Below are positions 1-12,285 of a stretch of 64,000 bases of DNA, piece after piece. Both the position numbers and the translations under genes were made by a program. The notes under the pieces are model-generated. The model was not told where the DNA came from. It saw only the letters and a list, made by a program, of their open reading frames with translations, and searched no databases. Every line of letters begins with the position of its first letter. Position 1 is the stretch's first letter. Source of the stretch: Erythrocercus mccallii (Eukaryota; Chordata; Aves; Passeriformes; Dicruridae); contig VZRG01000356.1 in the NCBI GenBank assembly GCA_013397435.1, positions 434,001 to 498,000 of the forward strand. The letters are read 5' to 3'.

Positions 1-3000
1 TAGTTTTACAGCACTGTTAGAGGATGGCAAGAACCATGGGCCCATTGCAGTTTCATTAGCATAATTGGCATCCGCACTCATATGGATTCAGCATTACTGA
101 AGCAGTTTCAAAGGGACTGATTATGTGCTGTATTCCTTGGAGCAGTATTTCAGCCAGAGATCCCACTGGGATGGAACAGACATGAAAAAGAGCCCTAAAT
201 TTTATAGTGCTGTGTCAGTATTACTACAAGAAAAGTGTAGTAACTAAAAGAAATTTGTCACACATAGGCAATTACCAGCTTAATGGATTTACATTGTTCT
301 TTTAGATTTATCTTGATCAGTTCTCTGTTATAGCTTCCCTTGATCATCTAGTAGGTTTGCTCTTTCCCTAGAAACTGAACTCGGTGTTTTCTGTTACTTG
401 CATGCAAAATGTAGCCAGTGACTTTGTGATCTAGAAAATAAGGTGTAGCAGCACTTTAACAGCATTAAACTATGCGTTTCTGCTAGCAGCAGATTGCGTT
501 CAGAGTTTTTTCTTTTCCTTTTTGAAGCAAATGCCCAAATACAACTGCACAGCCAGCAGGGCAAAATCAGCAACCAGGGTACATCATGCACTTGCTTGTC
601 CCCAAGCCTGAGGATACAGACTAGAACAGCCAAAAAAATTCTGACTACGGCAACACCTGCTGAGAGCTCCAGCCTGTACTTGGATCTTGCTCAAGTTTCA
701 AGGATGTCCCAGCTACCTTACAGCTCTTACTCCAGCCAGTCTTGCACTGTAATGTAATGTCATCAGGATTCCACACTTCTTTCTTTTTCTTTTTTTACCC
801 TGGATGTGCCAGAAAGTGAGTGCATTCCTCCAGGATAATTTTGCACTGGAAGGCTAGTGCAAGGATGCTGAAGAGGGTTGACAAACCTGACTTGTACTTT
901 TTATTTTGAAAGTAATTTCAGTTGTTAGATAAATATAACAATTTTTTAAACCCATACGTATATTTTATATATACATTATATATCCTTATATATGGGCTAT
1001 GCAGATTTAACATCATAAAAATATGTGTATTATGCAATAAGGAATAGTGAAATAATGAAAAATTATGTTTCTGCTCATGTTACAGCATGTGTACCTACAG
1101 CTGTGCACAACTTGTGAACCTGATGGCTGCCAGCTCTCCTGCCCAGGTAGGGACACTGACAACCTACTGCCAGTTTACAAGGACAGAAGCTAATCCAGTG
1201 CTACTTTTGCTTTCATAGGTAGGAACCCTGGTTCTCATTCTGGAGGGCAGCTGTGACATCTTTCTGGAGAAAGGTCTCCAACACCAGGTCCCCGCTGTTC
1301 CATTACCCAAGAATTTCAGGGATCTGTCCTGAAGTCTCGGGGCTTAGTGGCTACGGGATCCCATCTAGATATGATTGTAATGGAGAGCCAGTAGTCTTTT
1401 AGACAGTCCTGTGTCTCTTATCATCCCAAGTTAACTAACCCCTTCCCATACCTTGACCATGCAGTTAAATGATTTGAATACTATGTTTTCAAATTAATGG
1501 GTTAGTGTATTTTCTTAACCCAAAGGGGATTAGAACACTGAGTGTAAATGTTAAATATAATCACAGAAAAGACCACAGGTGCCCTTAAACTGTCTTTGAG
1601 ACACAGAGAAGAAAATTATTTTCTCCATTTTCTTCCATAGATCACTGTGGGAGACAGCAAAAAAAAGCATCACATTTTTTTTGATATATCACAGAGAGTA
1701 AGCTGTAAAATACTGTTAAATGCAAATATATTTTGGGAAGGATGATTAGATTTAATAAGGGTATTTAAAAACAGCACTAAATATGTCAGTGGGAATACAA
1801 GTAGAATGGGTCTGTTATTTTTAAATTAAACTGATATATTTACATTTCTTTTAATTTTTTTCTTTTTAGAAGAAAGGTAAGAAAATCTAGGTTTACATTA
1901 AAAAAGGGACAGTGAGGATTTCCCTATTTGCTCTCCAGAGTTTTCTTAAGCCTGATATTTTGAATCAATGAGTTGAACAGAAACAGGATAGCTGTGGATC
2001 ACAAACGAGGAACCAGATGAGGTTCCAGATGAGGAACATTGATGAGGTGGTTAATATCACTTTCCTGTACATTTTGAAGAAAATCTTTTGTGTCCTGCAT
2101 AGAAGTGTCTGCTTTGATGGGAACAGTCACCACTTATCCCACAGCTTCTTTGCATGGTTTCAGCAGGAAAAAAAAAATACAGTTTCTATCTATGATAGTC
2201 ATTAGAAATCACATTTAACAAGAAACAAAGGGCTCTAGGTCAAGCTATGAATGCCCAGAGACATGCCAGCCTTGCTAACAGGATGTGCTTTCACACGTGC
2301 ATTTGGCAGCAGCCACTGGAAGCAGTCCTGTAACTCCCACCCCTCTCTCCCACTCCCATGCCATCCTTGACCATGCTTGCTTAGCAGGATTATTTCTGTG
2401 ACTGCAATGAGCTGGCTCAGTGGACAGGTCTTAGTTAAAGATCATTCAGGGAAAAAAAAAAAAAAGAAAAAATAGAAAGAAAATAGTTATTTTTCAGCCT
2501 GGCTGCCGAGGCGGCAGAAGTAGGCTCTTGGCAATGCATTCAGGGATGCTCACATCCCCAGCTGCTTGCAGCAGCTCCTTGAAACCACAGCCTCACTGAA
2601 AAACTCCTCTGCTGAGGAATAGGAAAGAGTGAGGGGCATTCTATTAGCTTTTTTTCTTTATCCACCCTGGTGTTTCCTGACATGGAAGAGCATCAGGCTA
2701 GGTCAGGGGAGTTGGAAAAGGGATTGTGTGATAATGGAAATGATGGTAGTGCCAGCCCCAAGCATTCAGAAATCCTGAGCCTGGATGGCAGAAGTCATAA
2801 GGACTTTAAAAATAAAAAGGTATTATTTATTTTAATTCTTGCTGCAGTCTTCACCTTTAGGCTACATGAGATACTGAATGCACATCTTCTTAGACTTTTC
2901 AGAGGGACCAAATTGATAAAATTGCAAACCAAGGTTTACATACTGCTCAGAAAATATAACCAGCCTTTTCTTGGTGGGTCTTTATCTACCCAGCATATCT

Positions 3001-6000
3001 AACATGTATCAGAAAACTGAATCTGGCTCTGATAACTTAATCAAAACTTACCAGGCTGCTGTGGTGGGCACGTGCTACCTGGGGCTGGCCATAATTCCTT
3101 GCTGCCAGCTCTGGGTGAGCAGTGAGGTCCCTGAGCTGCAGGCACCTGAGGCACCCAGTGCTGGTGGGTGAGCTCCCGGGCCACTGACCTGCTGGTGTGC
3201 CACACACACCATTTGGGGTCACAGCCTGCTCCAGAGCCTGCCAAGTAAGTTGTCATCAGGAAATACTTTTCCCCTGCACTCTGCTGATTTAATTTGGCAA
3301 ATCCTCTGAAGATCAAAACCTCCCACGAACCAGTAAAAGTTTCAGATTATGTGTATCTCCTCTTGGGTTTATGGGTGATCAAAGAATGCCCATATGCATT
3401 ATTTATTATGCAGTTGAAGTGTTTTGACAGAGTTGGAAAATTGGCTATCAGGAGATGCTGTCGGCTCAGCACTGCTGATAATCTGAGAGAAATCATAAGA
3501 ATTATTACATTGGGTGAAAATCTGCAGCTCAGCACACACAGACCTGCCAATACACAGACACAGATCTATATCTCACATTGAGATATGCAGCTTGTTACTA
3601 CCATAATTTGAGGGCCAACTTACTTCTTCCCTCCCCTCCAGTGTGTCCTCACACTGCTTCGCCTCATGCAGGCCTGTCCAAAAGGCTGCTATAAGAAAAC
3701 AAACACTGATTTCAGGTGGATGAATACGTGACTCCCAGCCAAAACCACTTTGCCTTGCACAGTAGTTCTGTTTTGCATTGTGAGTCATTACATGTACCTG
3801 TGAACAATGGGCTAAGCAGTCACAGTCTGTTTTATGCAGGATCTGGCCACATTAGTGCAGAGGGAATCGCTGGGTTCCCATGGTGGGAGGGCAGTGGTGC
3901 AGTGACCTCAGCCCTGAAGATGTAAATGGCTGTACCAGATGTGAGGTGAAGGAGTTTGTGCTGGATTTTTCCATAGGGGAGAAGCAAAGGTATCAGACAC
4001 TAAAAGGACTTTTGAGCTACATTTTATTTGTATGTGTTTGGCACAAAGAGAAGCACAGTTCTGGCCAGTCTCCACAAGTGAAACTATTAATAATGTCTAA
4101 CACCAGATACGATCATGCAGTGGAGCTGATCCATTGCTCTCACCAGATGCAGTGCAAGGCTGGCACTGATGGTTCTGGGTGGCTGGGGAAGGTGCAGTGC
4201 AGTCTGCAGCAAGATGGTTTCCTTTTCTCTCCAAAAAGCTGACATAGATACGTGGATTCAGGACTCTGTTTGTGCTATGATGCTCTGATGGACATACTAT
4301 TTTCTGGAAGAGTTAAAAGTATAGCCAGATTCATTCACCTTGACTTCATTGGTTTGCCCCCAACAAAAACGTCTCAGACCCCTGAAATCCACCTGAGCTC
4401 AGTAGCTCTGACCTTTAGCTGGGCACTGCCGTAGCCACAACCTCTTCCATCCAAACCCCCAACAGGAGGGACCCTCAGAAGCCTCCTCTGCCCCCATTCA
4501 GGCACTCCTGCTGCTTTGCCACAGCTGTCAGCAGTCGGGCAGCCCTGCCTGTGGCAGGGAGTCCACTGAAAAGCGATCCAGCCACGGCCTCAGCCCATCA
4601 CCGCTCTGCGAGTGCCAGACACCGGTCAGGTTACCTGGGAGCTGACACAGCCACCGCCACTGCCTCATCCCTGCATCCTGCACCACCACCACCTGCCTCA
4701 GGCTTGCAGGGCATGATCTCTGGAACAGAAACCGCATTTTTTTCTACCAAAACGGTGTCTTTGCAGCAGAAAGGATGTTGCTTTGATGCTTACAGAAAGT
4801 TGGGAAAGAAATGAGCAGCAGGAAATCTTACTTGCAACAGTCATGCAAATAGCAATAACACCAATAAAAAGAAAACTTCGGCATTCAGACAAATGCCTGC
4901 TCCAAATGACAGCAGTAAGGAAATATATATATATTTATATGGGTATAACATACAGTTATGTGTGGGTGGATGTGTCTGAGCTATAGCGCAGAGAGGATGC
5001 TACTTATCCTTGGATCCATGACACGTCTAACAGCGATTCTCATCCTCGATTCGTATTTCAGAGGGCGCTCAACTTAAAACCAACTGTGATGGTAACACAA
5101 TTCCACAGTACGACTGCAGGACATAATTCTCAGAAACATAATAAATAAATTTCAGATTATTTTACATAATTGGAAAACCTGCAGTTTAGAAACATAACTA
5201 CACAGTGTGTGCAGAACTTTCAATACAAGCTCACCTTCCAATTCACTTACTAATGGGCATGTGGGCAAATGCAAAGTCTTTCCCTAATTCAACACTGTGT
5301 TGCACAGACCAGTTGCCTGTACAGAACCATTGCCAAATATGTTGCATGGAACTTCTCTTGTATTTCTGTTAAATTATGCTATTTCAGTGTATGTAAATTT
5401 AAATTTAGCAAATTCACCTTGTGGCAATGTAGTACTCTACAGCCAGTACTTTAGGGAATATTTGGTGTTAATGTCTTCAGTAAAAGAGCTTTAATTACCT
5501 TCATCCCAGTGCTGGCTGATGTGGAAGTTATTCTCTCCACTTTTCCAAGAAAAGTATCATACTTTGCTCTTTAGAAAATGAAAACACAGGTTATTAGCAT
5601 GCCCTACAAGTTAAGAAACTCAGGTTGTGTCAGGTAAGGAGGGAGAGCAGATCACCAGTACTGATTCTGAGCAGAAAACACATCATTTGCAGCTTGCTGG
5701 AGCTCAGGGCTCAATCTCTGCACCTACTAAGGAAAAAACCAAAAACCACTGATTCCAGCACTGTAGTGGCAGACTCAACTATCAAACAGCTGAAATACCT
5801 TTCTGATTTCATTTGTTGTGGCATATATTCTAGGGGAGGGCAGAAGGAGCAAGTTATCAAATCCTAATTAATAAAAAAGTTGGAGATATTTTAATGCATT
5901 TTCTGTGTGCCTATCAACTTCCAGGTCCAAAGCAGCTCCAAAATCAGTAGTAATGAAAAATATCAGACTAACATATCCATATATTAGGTCCTCTAACTGC

Positions 6001-9000
6001 TGCGACTGACAATAGTACTAACCCGTACCTGTGCGACTCCATTTTGTTTTAATATTTTATACAAATGGAAATCCTTTAGCATGAGAATGAAAACAACATC
6101 GTGAAAACAGGAATAAAGTTGTCCATTAAGATGCAAAGATAAATGCAAACTGTTTGCTTCATTTTCTCTTCTTTGAGTTACAAATTTCTTACTGTCATAA
6201 AAAACCTTTTCGTCTTTCCTGAAATTCATCACTGTGGCACTCGGTTGACAAATGTATTCATCACAGTAGTGTACTTCCCAGAGATTCTTGTCTTCTGCCT
6301 CAAGCACTTTACTCCTTTAGACGATAAAAGTATTTTTCTGAGAAGAGTTTACATACATATCTGTGTGGCTGTAAGCTCACGCACATCATCAAAGTATTCA
6401 AAAAAATCATTCTTCCAAGAAAAAAACAGCTTTAAGGAGGGATATTCTTTATGACAGAATCTTATTTCCACAATGGCTGCTCAGTGATCATGTTTCCACT
6501 GTGTTTGGACAGTGAAATGCACTCTGCTGTAGCAATTAAGGAGCCTGCAAGCGTATTTTATGAATATAAAAGTTTAGTTGGAGGTTCTCAATGTGTGGCA
6601 ATGCAGCTACATTACTGCATTTGGATGTGTAATAGCCATTTACATAAGATGGCATCAGGCAACACATTATTACTAGGTAGAATATGTGTGTATAGCTGCA
6701 GCATTTTGGTTTATATAGCTGTCCTGAGGGGAATGAGAGCTGAGAACATTGACCATTACTGCAGCAACTGTGGTATTGGAAAAACAAGCTTTTCTTCATC
6801 TTCACTTTTCCTTATATACACTGTTCCCTTTTTAATGGCACCCACTCCTAGAGTATTAGGTGAGAAAGGGGAACCTGTGAAAGCAGAACCCCAACTTGTC
6901 CTCCTTTCTGAGCTCACATTGTGTAATGTAGCTAATTTTCAGAAGTCTCATTTCCACTGGAATTTGGCTAGTGGAAAAAATGTCTTTTCCCTTGTTTCCC
7001 TACCCCCACCCTGGTGACCATTTCAGTGCTTTATGGCCAAATACATAAACTATTCACTGGAATCACTTTCCCACAATTGAAACCAAACCAGTTTGAAAGC
7101 AAAAACCAGAGGATATAGTCAATAAGGGATCTTCATCTCATCAGGAGAGGAAATTTATGTATGCAGAAATCCTCCTCTCTAAACAGGCAGCTGGTTTCAA
7201 TATTAGAATTATATCATCCACCATCAGAAAGTAAGAGGTTTGGATGCCCAAAAATGTCTCATTCAGAAATCAGATCTTCTATTTTGCTTCTCTCATGAAA
7301 ATCAGCATTTCCATTTTAATACTTTCACTACATCCACTTAATACTTTGCTACAGAACTGGTGAAATGCATTTCAACAAAATATCCCTGTGCAGCAGGCAA
7401 AACCTCCCAATGAGGCTTTCATGGTACATAAAGCTTTCAGCTAGCCCAGGTGACTGACCAAAACTCAATCCTTCTCATTGGGCTTAGGTGCTTCACGTTG
7501 GGTGTTAGTCTTTGAAGAACTGGCCAGGCCAGAAAAATAATTTGCAAAATCACATCCCACTGGAGTTTCCAGTTAGTCAATCCTGTCCACTCTGATGTAC
7601 AATGAGCCTGAAAAAAAAACCAAAACATTTTGAGGGATTTGGTTATTTATATAAACAAAGCAGAGTATTTTGTTGAATAAATAAAAGTAAAATATTCTAT
7701 TTTGTTTATATAAAGAAATCTGTCAAAAATATTCTAGTCTATAAACACCAGTTCAAGATAGATTGATGTGAGAATGTATGAAAGTGCTAATATTCACTGT
7801 GTTTTAAGAAGGAGTCATTTTGGAGTGGGCTAATAACAGAAAATATGTTAATTATGTTTTTCTTTATCTTTCCATGTCTCAGGTAATTTCAAAAATACAA
7901 TTTATATTTTTAATGTTTATTATATTAATTTTGATTTCACAGCTATTCAGAATGAATGGATTTTAAGATCTCATTCCCAAAAGCATACAAATTCTTTTCA
8001 CTATGCTTGGACAGTTTGGAGACATGAAGAAAAGATCATAAGAAGATTTTAGATAAAATTCTCCTCTGTGTCCACCCAGATACCAGGGTCCCTTGTACCT
8101 TTCTTATGTGCCATTGAAACCCTATCCTGCCGAAGAAGATAAACTTAATTTATGGGGGAAAAAAGTTGCATGTTATTCAGACTAGAAGAAATGTGAACAA
8201 GATTTCTAATATGTAATTCCGGATAAAATTGCTACCTTTGTAAAAACCTCCTTTGTATCCTGTTTTACCAGTATTACTGTATATTTTTTGTCAATAATAC
8301 CGTAAAATAGGCAGCATAAGGAAACACCAAACATGTTACAAACTTCCTGCAACATTTTTCCAATCAAAATGCGAGTGATGTAATTTCTTGCCGTTGCTGC
8401 CTCATTCTATACATTCTTAATTTTCTGTTTTCTCTCACTTCTATTTGAATTTTCCATAGAATACAGGACTGATAGGAACTTAGAGCTCTTTTGCTGGCCC
8501 CTGCCCCTTGCTGATTGTACAGAGGACCCTCATATTTGCCCTACTCTCCTTTGGATATTAAATTTGTTCTTTGAATAAGGAGGGCACAGGAGTTCTTTCT
8601 CCCTGTCTGCACCAGACAGGAACAAAACTGGTCAAATGAGCCACCATAAGCATAATGGTGCTTTAGAAGTGCCAATCAATTATATTTGATTGATGAAGAC
8701 ATTATGATATTTAATATATTTCCACTACAATCAGTGACTATGAACAGCCAACAATTCAAAATGTAATTTCTGGGACAGAACTACAAAACCTTGACTGTTT
8801 CAGATTTTGATGGATAAAATGTGTCACAGAATGTGTAAAAATCTTTATGATGATGCTCCCAGCATACCATTATAAAATGAGTGTGGTTTCCATCTAGCTC
8901 CCCAGTAGTGCCGATTCAGGGCCATAAAGAGAAATGTATCCCTCTGTTGGAAACTATAACATTTATATTGATTTCAGACATCTTGTATTCTGCACAAAAA

Positions 9001-11690
9001 TAAATTTAGCCCTGCTTTAATTTAGGAGTACAGGGCACTGTTTGGAGGAGAGCAGTATCAATGAGGACTCCTGGATTCTATTCCTAGCCACAGCAATGAT
9101 TCATGCCATGACCTTGTGTGAGCCTGTTGACCTCTGTGCCTGTTTACCCATGTTGAACAATCAAAAAAGAATGAATACCTACTTCGCTGGGGCTGAAGCC
9201 CTCAGTCAGAAAGAGCCAAGTATATGGGCACTGCTGACAAAGTAAATAAATCATGAGGACGTTTCAGATGAGCTCAAAAAACATCTCCAGTATGAGGTTT
9301 CTATGGTCTCTTCAATTCGATCCTGTTATGTATTTCAGTGCAGCACATACAGTCCTATCTTTAAAACACTGGGTAGTGTTACGTGCTGTGGGATAAGTTA
9401 CAGCATGAAGATTTAATATTAACATTAATGGGAGCTGTGCAGTTAAAGCTTATGGCTTTCTGCTGAAAGTGTGTCCTCAGGAGAGCTGGGCTGCTAATAA
9501 TTTACAAATTGTCCAATTAAAAAGTGTTGTGGAATTTTCTAACTTCTGCAGACATATCTTCTGAACACTGAAATGCTGTGGCTCTTGGTATGTTTGTATG
9601 TCAATAGTTGTATGAAATATGTGAATGTTCCTAAGGGACGTTTGGGCAGTTGCTTATCCTTAACAAAACATTTAAAAGTGCTCATTTCCTTGCAGCACTG
9701 TTACATTTCTATCACTCTGCAGTCAAATACTGTATTTTGTGGGACACTAGCAGATCAGGCAATACTGTTGGTGATATTCTCATTTTTTTGTTTCAGTTCT
9801 AATGACCATTTGGGCTGTTTTTTGCAGAATAAGGCAGTAATTTTTATTGTGACTTGAGTAACAATATCCACATGCAACTGAGTGGTATCAGGGAAACAAC
9901 ACTCAGAAAATCCCCCACTTCTGTGTTATCCACCTTCATGTGTGCAAACCATCTCAACTACCTCTTGTGCTTAAACTGAAACAGACAGGTATCTCCAAGA
10001 TCCGTATTTTTACTTCTGCATTTTACCACTTAAACTTTTTCATGCTATATTATCTTATAACCCAGAGAGGGAAGAAAGAAAGATCTCTGAGTGGTCAGAG
10101 ATCTGTTGGTTGATGACACATATAAGTGCAGATGGTACAGCCAACAGGCCTATCCCTGCCTGTATCCTGAGTGCTGGAGCAAGGAGCTGGAAAACCAGTA
10201 ACATAAAGATTTGTCTTCTCCTGCTGAAACAGTACCTGGCTCCAAGCTGCACAAGGTGCTCCTGAGACAGGTGAGACATTTTCATGTAAGATAAACAGTC
10301 TACACAAATTGCTCAGAATAGCAAGTAAGCTGAAAGTAGATGTTTTTCTGAATAACTCCATAAACTGATAAGCTTCACAGGGGGCAAAAGAACTTTATCA
10401 GCTTCCAGACATTCTTTTCACTTTGAAAAGGAGCAGTCTGATCTGAGGACAGACAAAAGCAATGCTTCCTGATGTCATTTTCTCCTCCATTGACCGCATT
10501 GATAAAATTATCTCTAATTTCCACAAGCATTGGTCTCTTTACCACATTGTTATCACAGTCCTCCACTGCTTTGCATAGTATAAAAATCTACATATTTCAT
10601 ATTTGCAATTTATGAAATACTTCTATTCACAACCAACCACCAACAACAAAACCCCGTATGTACACAAATAATAAATTAGAGGGCTATTTGATATTAAAAC
10701 ATTTAATCAGCAGCATTTCTGGACATATCCAGATGCCAAAAACATTCATTTAGAAAGCGTGGCAATGTTGATTTTTTTTTCCCTTTGCCTGGTAAAATCA
10801 GACTACAATTCTTAACTGGTTAAAATAAAATAACCCAAACAAACATACCCCATCAGACCACTGGTATTCAAAGCTAACTAAAATATCTGCCTCAGCTAGT
10901 ATCTACAGAAAACCCTTCTGTTCTCATGTTGCCAGTCTCCAAAAGAACACGTCCATGTGCCAGGCTCCTACTGGAATCAGTAACAAGCACGAGTGAGGGC
11001 AAAACCACACAAACAAGGGTTTACACAACATACTCTCACTGCTTTATTAAAAATTTCATTTTTCTTATGTTAATAGTAAAGTCTAAGTAGATTTAACTGT
11101 ATGTGGAGCATTAAGGAGAAGTCACAGTCTATTTTGAAGTGACAGGAAAATCAAGAAACTTCAAACATTCATATCAGCATTGTCTGTAGCAGTATGCAAT
11201 TCCAAAAAGCCTTAATCTCTGCAGTCTGCTATTTTTTAAGAGGGGACAATCCTCCCAGTTGTAGCTGGCCTGGCTGGCTGCAGCATTATTTTATGGAAGA
11301 ACAGCAAAGTCTAATTTCAGGGTTACATACGTCACTTCTGGATCCTTTCACAAGAGGTTTTTCCAAGTCCCACCTATGTCCTACCTATTCTAATACATCA
11401 CTTTGTGCTTGATGTACAGCATATAATAAGCCTGTAAATTATGTGTCAAAATACAGTATCAGAGCACTGCAGATGACATCTCCACTGGTCCTCTGCCAAA
11501 AGAGGTGAACACTGAATAAATACATTGCAAAACCATCTTTCTCTTTTTCGAATTAACTGCCTTCTGTATTCTATTTGTACACGTCTGCTCCGTCTGGCAT
11601 TTTGTCAGAGCGTCTCTCTATGTGTTTATCTGGCCTGATGACACTCTTCATCACGACACGCCTCCAGCTCTCCCTCCTTCCTTCTCGGAC
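1..11690. other. upstream intergenic region, no recognised gene
   Basis: This is AT-rich DNA upstream of the ANKRD28 CpG island. I see no exon with recognisable protein similarity and no structural RNA. Its contents are simple: an AT-rich TATA-type tract at about 945-1000, a poly-A/purine tract at 2452-2490, GC-richer blocks of unknown origin at about 3050-3260 and 4440-4720, and one open frame of 188 codons at 6451-7017 that I do not recognise. From memory of vertebrate gene order (inference), GALNT15 is the expected neighbour on this side in many vertebrates, but none of its exons could be identified here. Short open frames on both strands look like chance: they lack splice context, recognisable domains and conserved motifs. 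Confidence 0.6.
2452..2490. repeat. poly-A / purine-rich tract
   Basis: There is a run of 14 A, then further A-rich purine sequence with isolated G and T. It is a simple low-complexity tract. No retroposed gene body was recognised next to it. Confidence 0.7.
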
Positions 11691-11920
11691 CCTTCCCCTT
11701 GGATCAGAAGCTCAGAGCTGCCTTTGGTGCCGGAGGAATCCCGCCTCGGGCCAAGCCGCCTGTGCCGGTAACCCCCGCCCCGGAGCTTTTCGCTCCCAGC
11801 AGAGTTCATGCCAGGGCATTCCCAAGGGCCGCGATGCTCCCGGAACGTGCCGCTCCCGCTCCGCTCCCACGTGCCCATCCCACATTATCGCCCCGTGCCG
11901 GGCCCGCCGCGCCAGACCTG

Positions 11921-12010
11921 CCAATCAGCATCGCCCTTACTCCGCCCCGCCTCCCCGCGGCCAATCAGCACCGCCCTTACTCTACCAAGCCTTTCGAGGG
12001 CCAATCAGCG
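11921..12010 (+). promoter_or_regulatory. three CCAAT (NF-Y type) boxes spaced exactly 40 bp
   Basis: The decamer CCAATCAGCA occurs at 11,921 and 11,961, and CCAATCAGCG at 12,001, all on the + strand and 40 bp apart. The first 20 bases of units 1 and 2 differ at one position, and their second halves also resemble each other, so at least these two units look like a tandem duplication. CCAATCAG is the classical NF-Y recognition core. The second half of unit 1 contains a GC box (CCGCCCCGCC). The array lies about 250-340 bases upstream of the exon 1 ATG as assembled, counting the gap. Confidence 0.8.
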
Positions 12011-12098
12011 AGACCCTTGGTGGTGCGCGCGGGCGGGTTCGTTCTGGAAGCGGCTCGGGAGCGAGAGCAGCGGGGCGGGGCCGGCGGGGCCGGCAGGG

Positions 12099-12225
12099 NN
12101 NNNNNNNNNNNNNNNNNNNNNNNNNNNNNNNNNNNNNNNNNNNNNNNNNNNNNNNNNNNNNNNNNNNNNNNNNNNNNNNNNNNNNNNNNNNNNNNNNNNN
12201 NNNNNNNNNNNNNNNNNNNNNNNNN
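12099..12225. other. assembly gap (127 N)
   Basis: There are 127 unresolved bases between a GGGGCGGGGCC-type stretch and GGCGGCGGGCGGAGG. The flanks suggest an extremely GC-rich segment. The true length may differ from 127. The gap probably covers part of the 5' UTR or the transcription start of ANKRD28, so 33 bases of leader at most (12,226-12,258) are readable immediately before the ATG. Confidence 0.97.
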
Positions 12226-12258
12226 GGCGGCGGGCGGAGGCGGTGGCGCGCGCTCGCC

Positions 12259-12285
12259 ATGGTGTTCCTGAAACTCCGCGAGCAG
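12259..12285 (+). CDS. ANKRD28: ANKRD28 coding exon 1 (N-terminus MVFLKLREQ)
   Basis: This exon encodes the first nine residues, MVFLKLREQ, of the regulatory ankyrin-repeat subunit A of protein phosphatase 6 (PP6-ARS-A). From memory the mammalian protein starts MAFLKLRDQ and the paralogue ANKRD44 starts MAVLKLTDQ, so this is the expected N-terminus. The start sits in a strong Kozak context (GCCATGG). The exon ends in phase 0 at a donor (CAG|GTGGGG), matching the phase 0 acceptor of the exon at 57,641. The short exon lies in a CpG island with CCAAT and GC boxes, typical of a broadly expressed gene. In the family, the protein binds the PP6 catalytic subunit and SAPS/PP6R subunits and acts as a substrate-targeting scaffold in the cytoplasm. 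ANKRD44 is less likely because exon 2 matches ANKRD28 better. Confidence 0.92.

Noticed and set aside
3880..4242. 120-codon plus-strand open frame upstream
   Set aside because: No domain recognised and no supporting splice or promoter signals. Length is within chance for this many frames.
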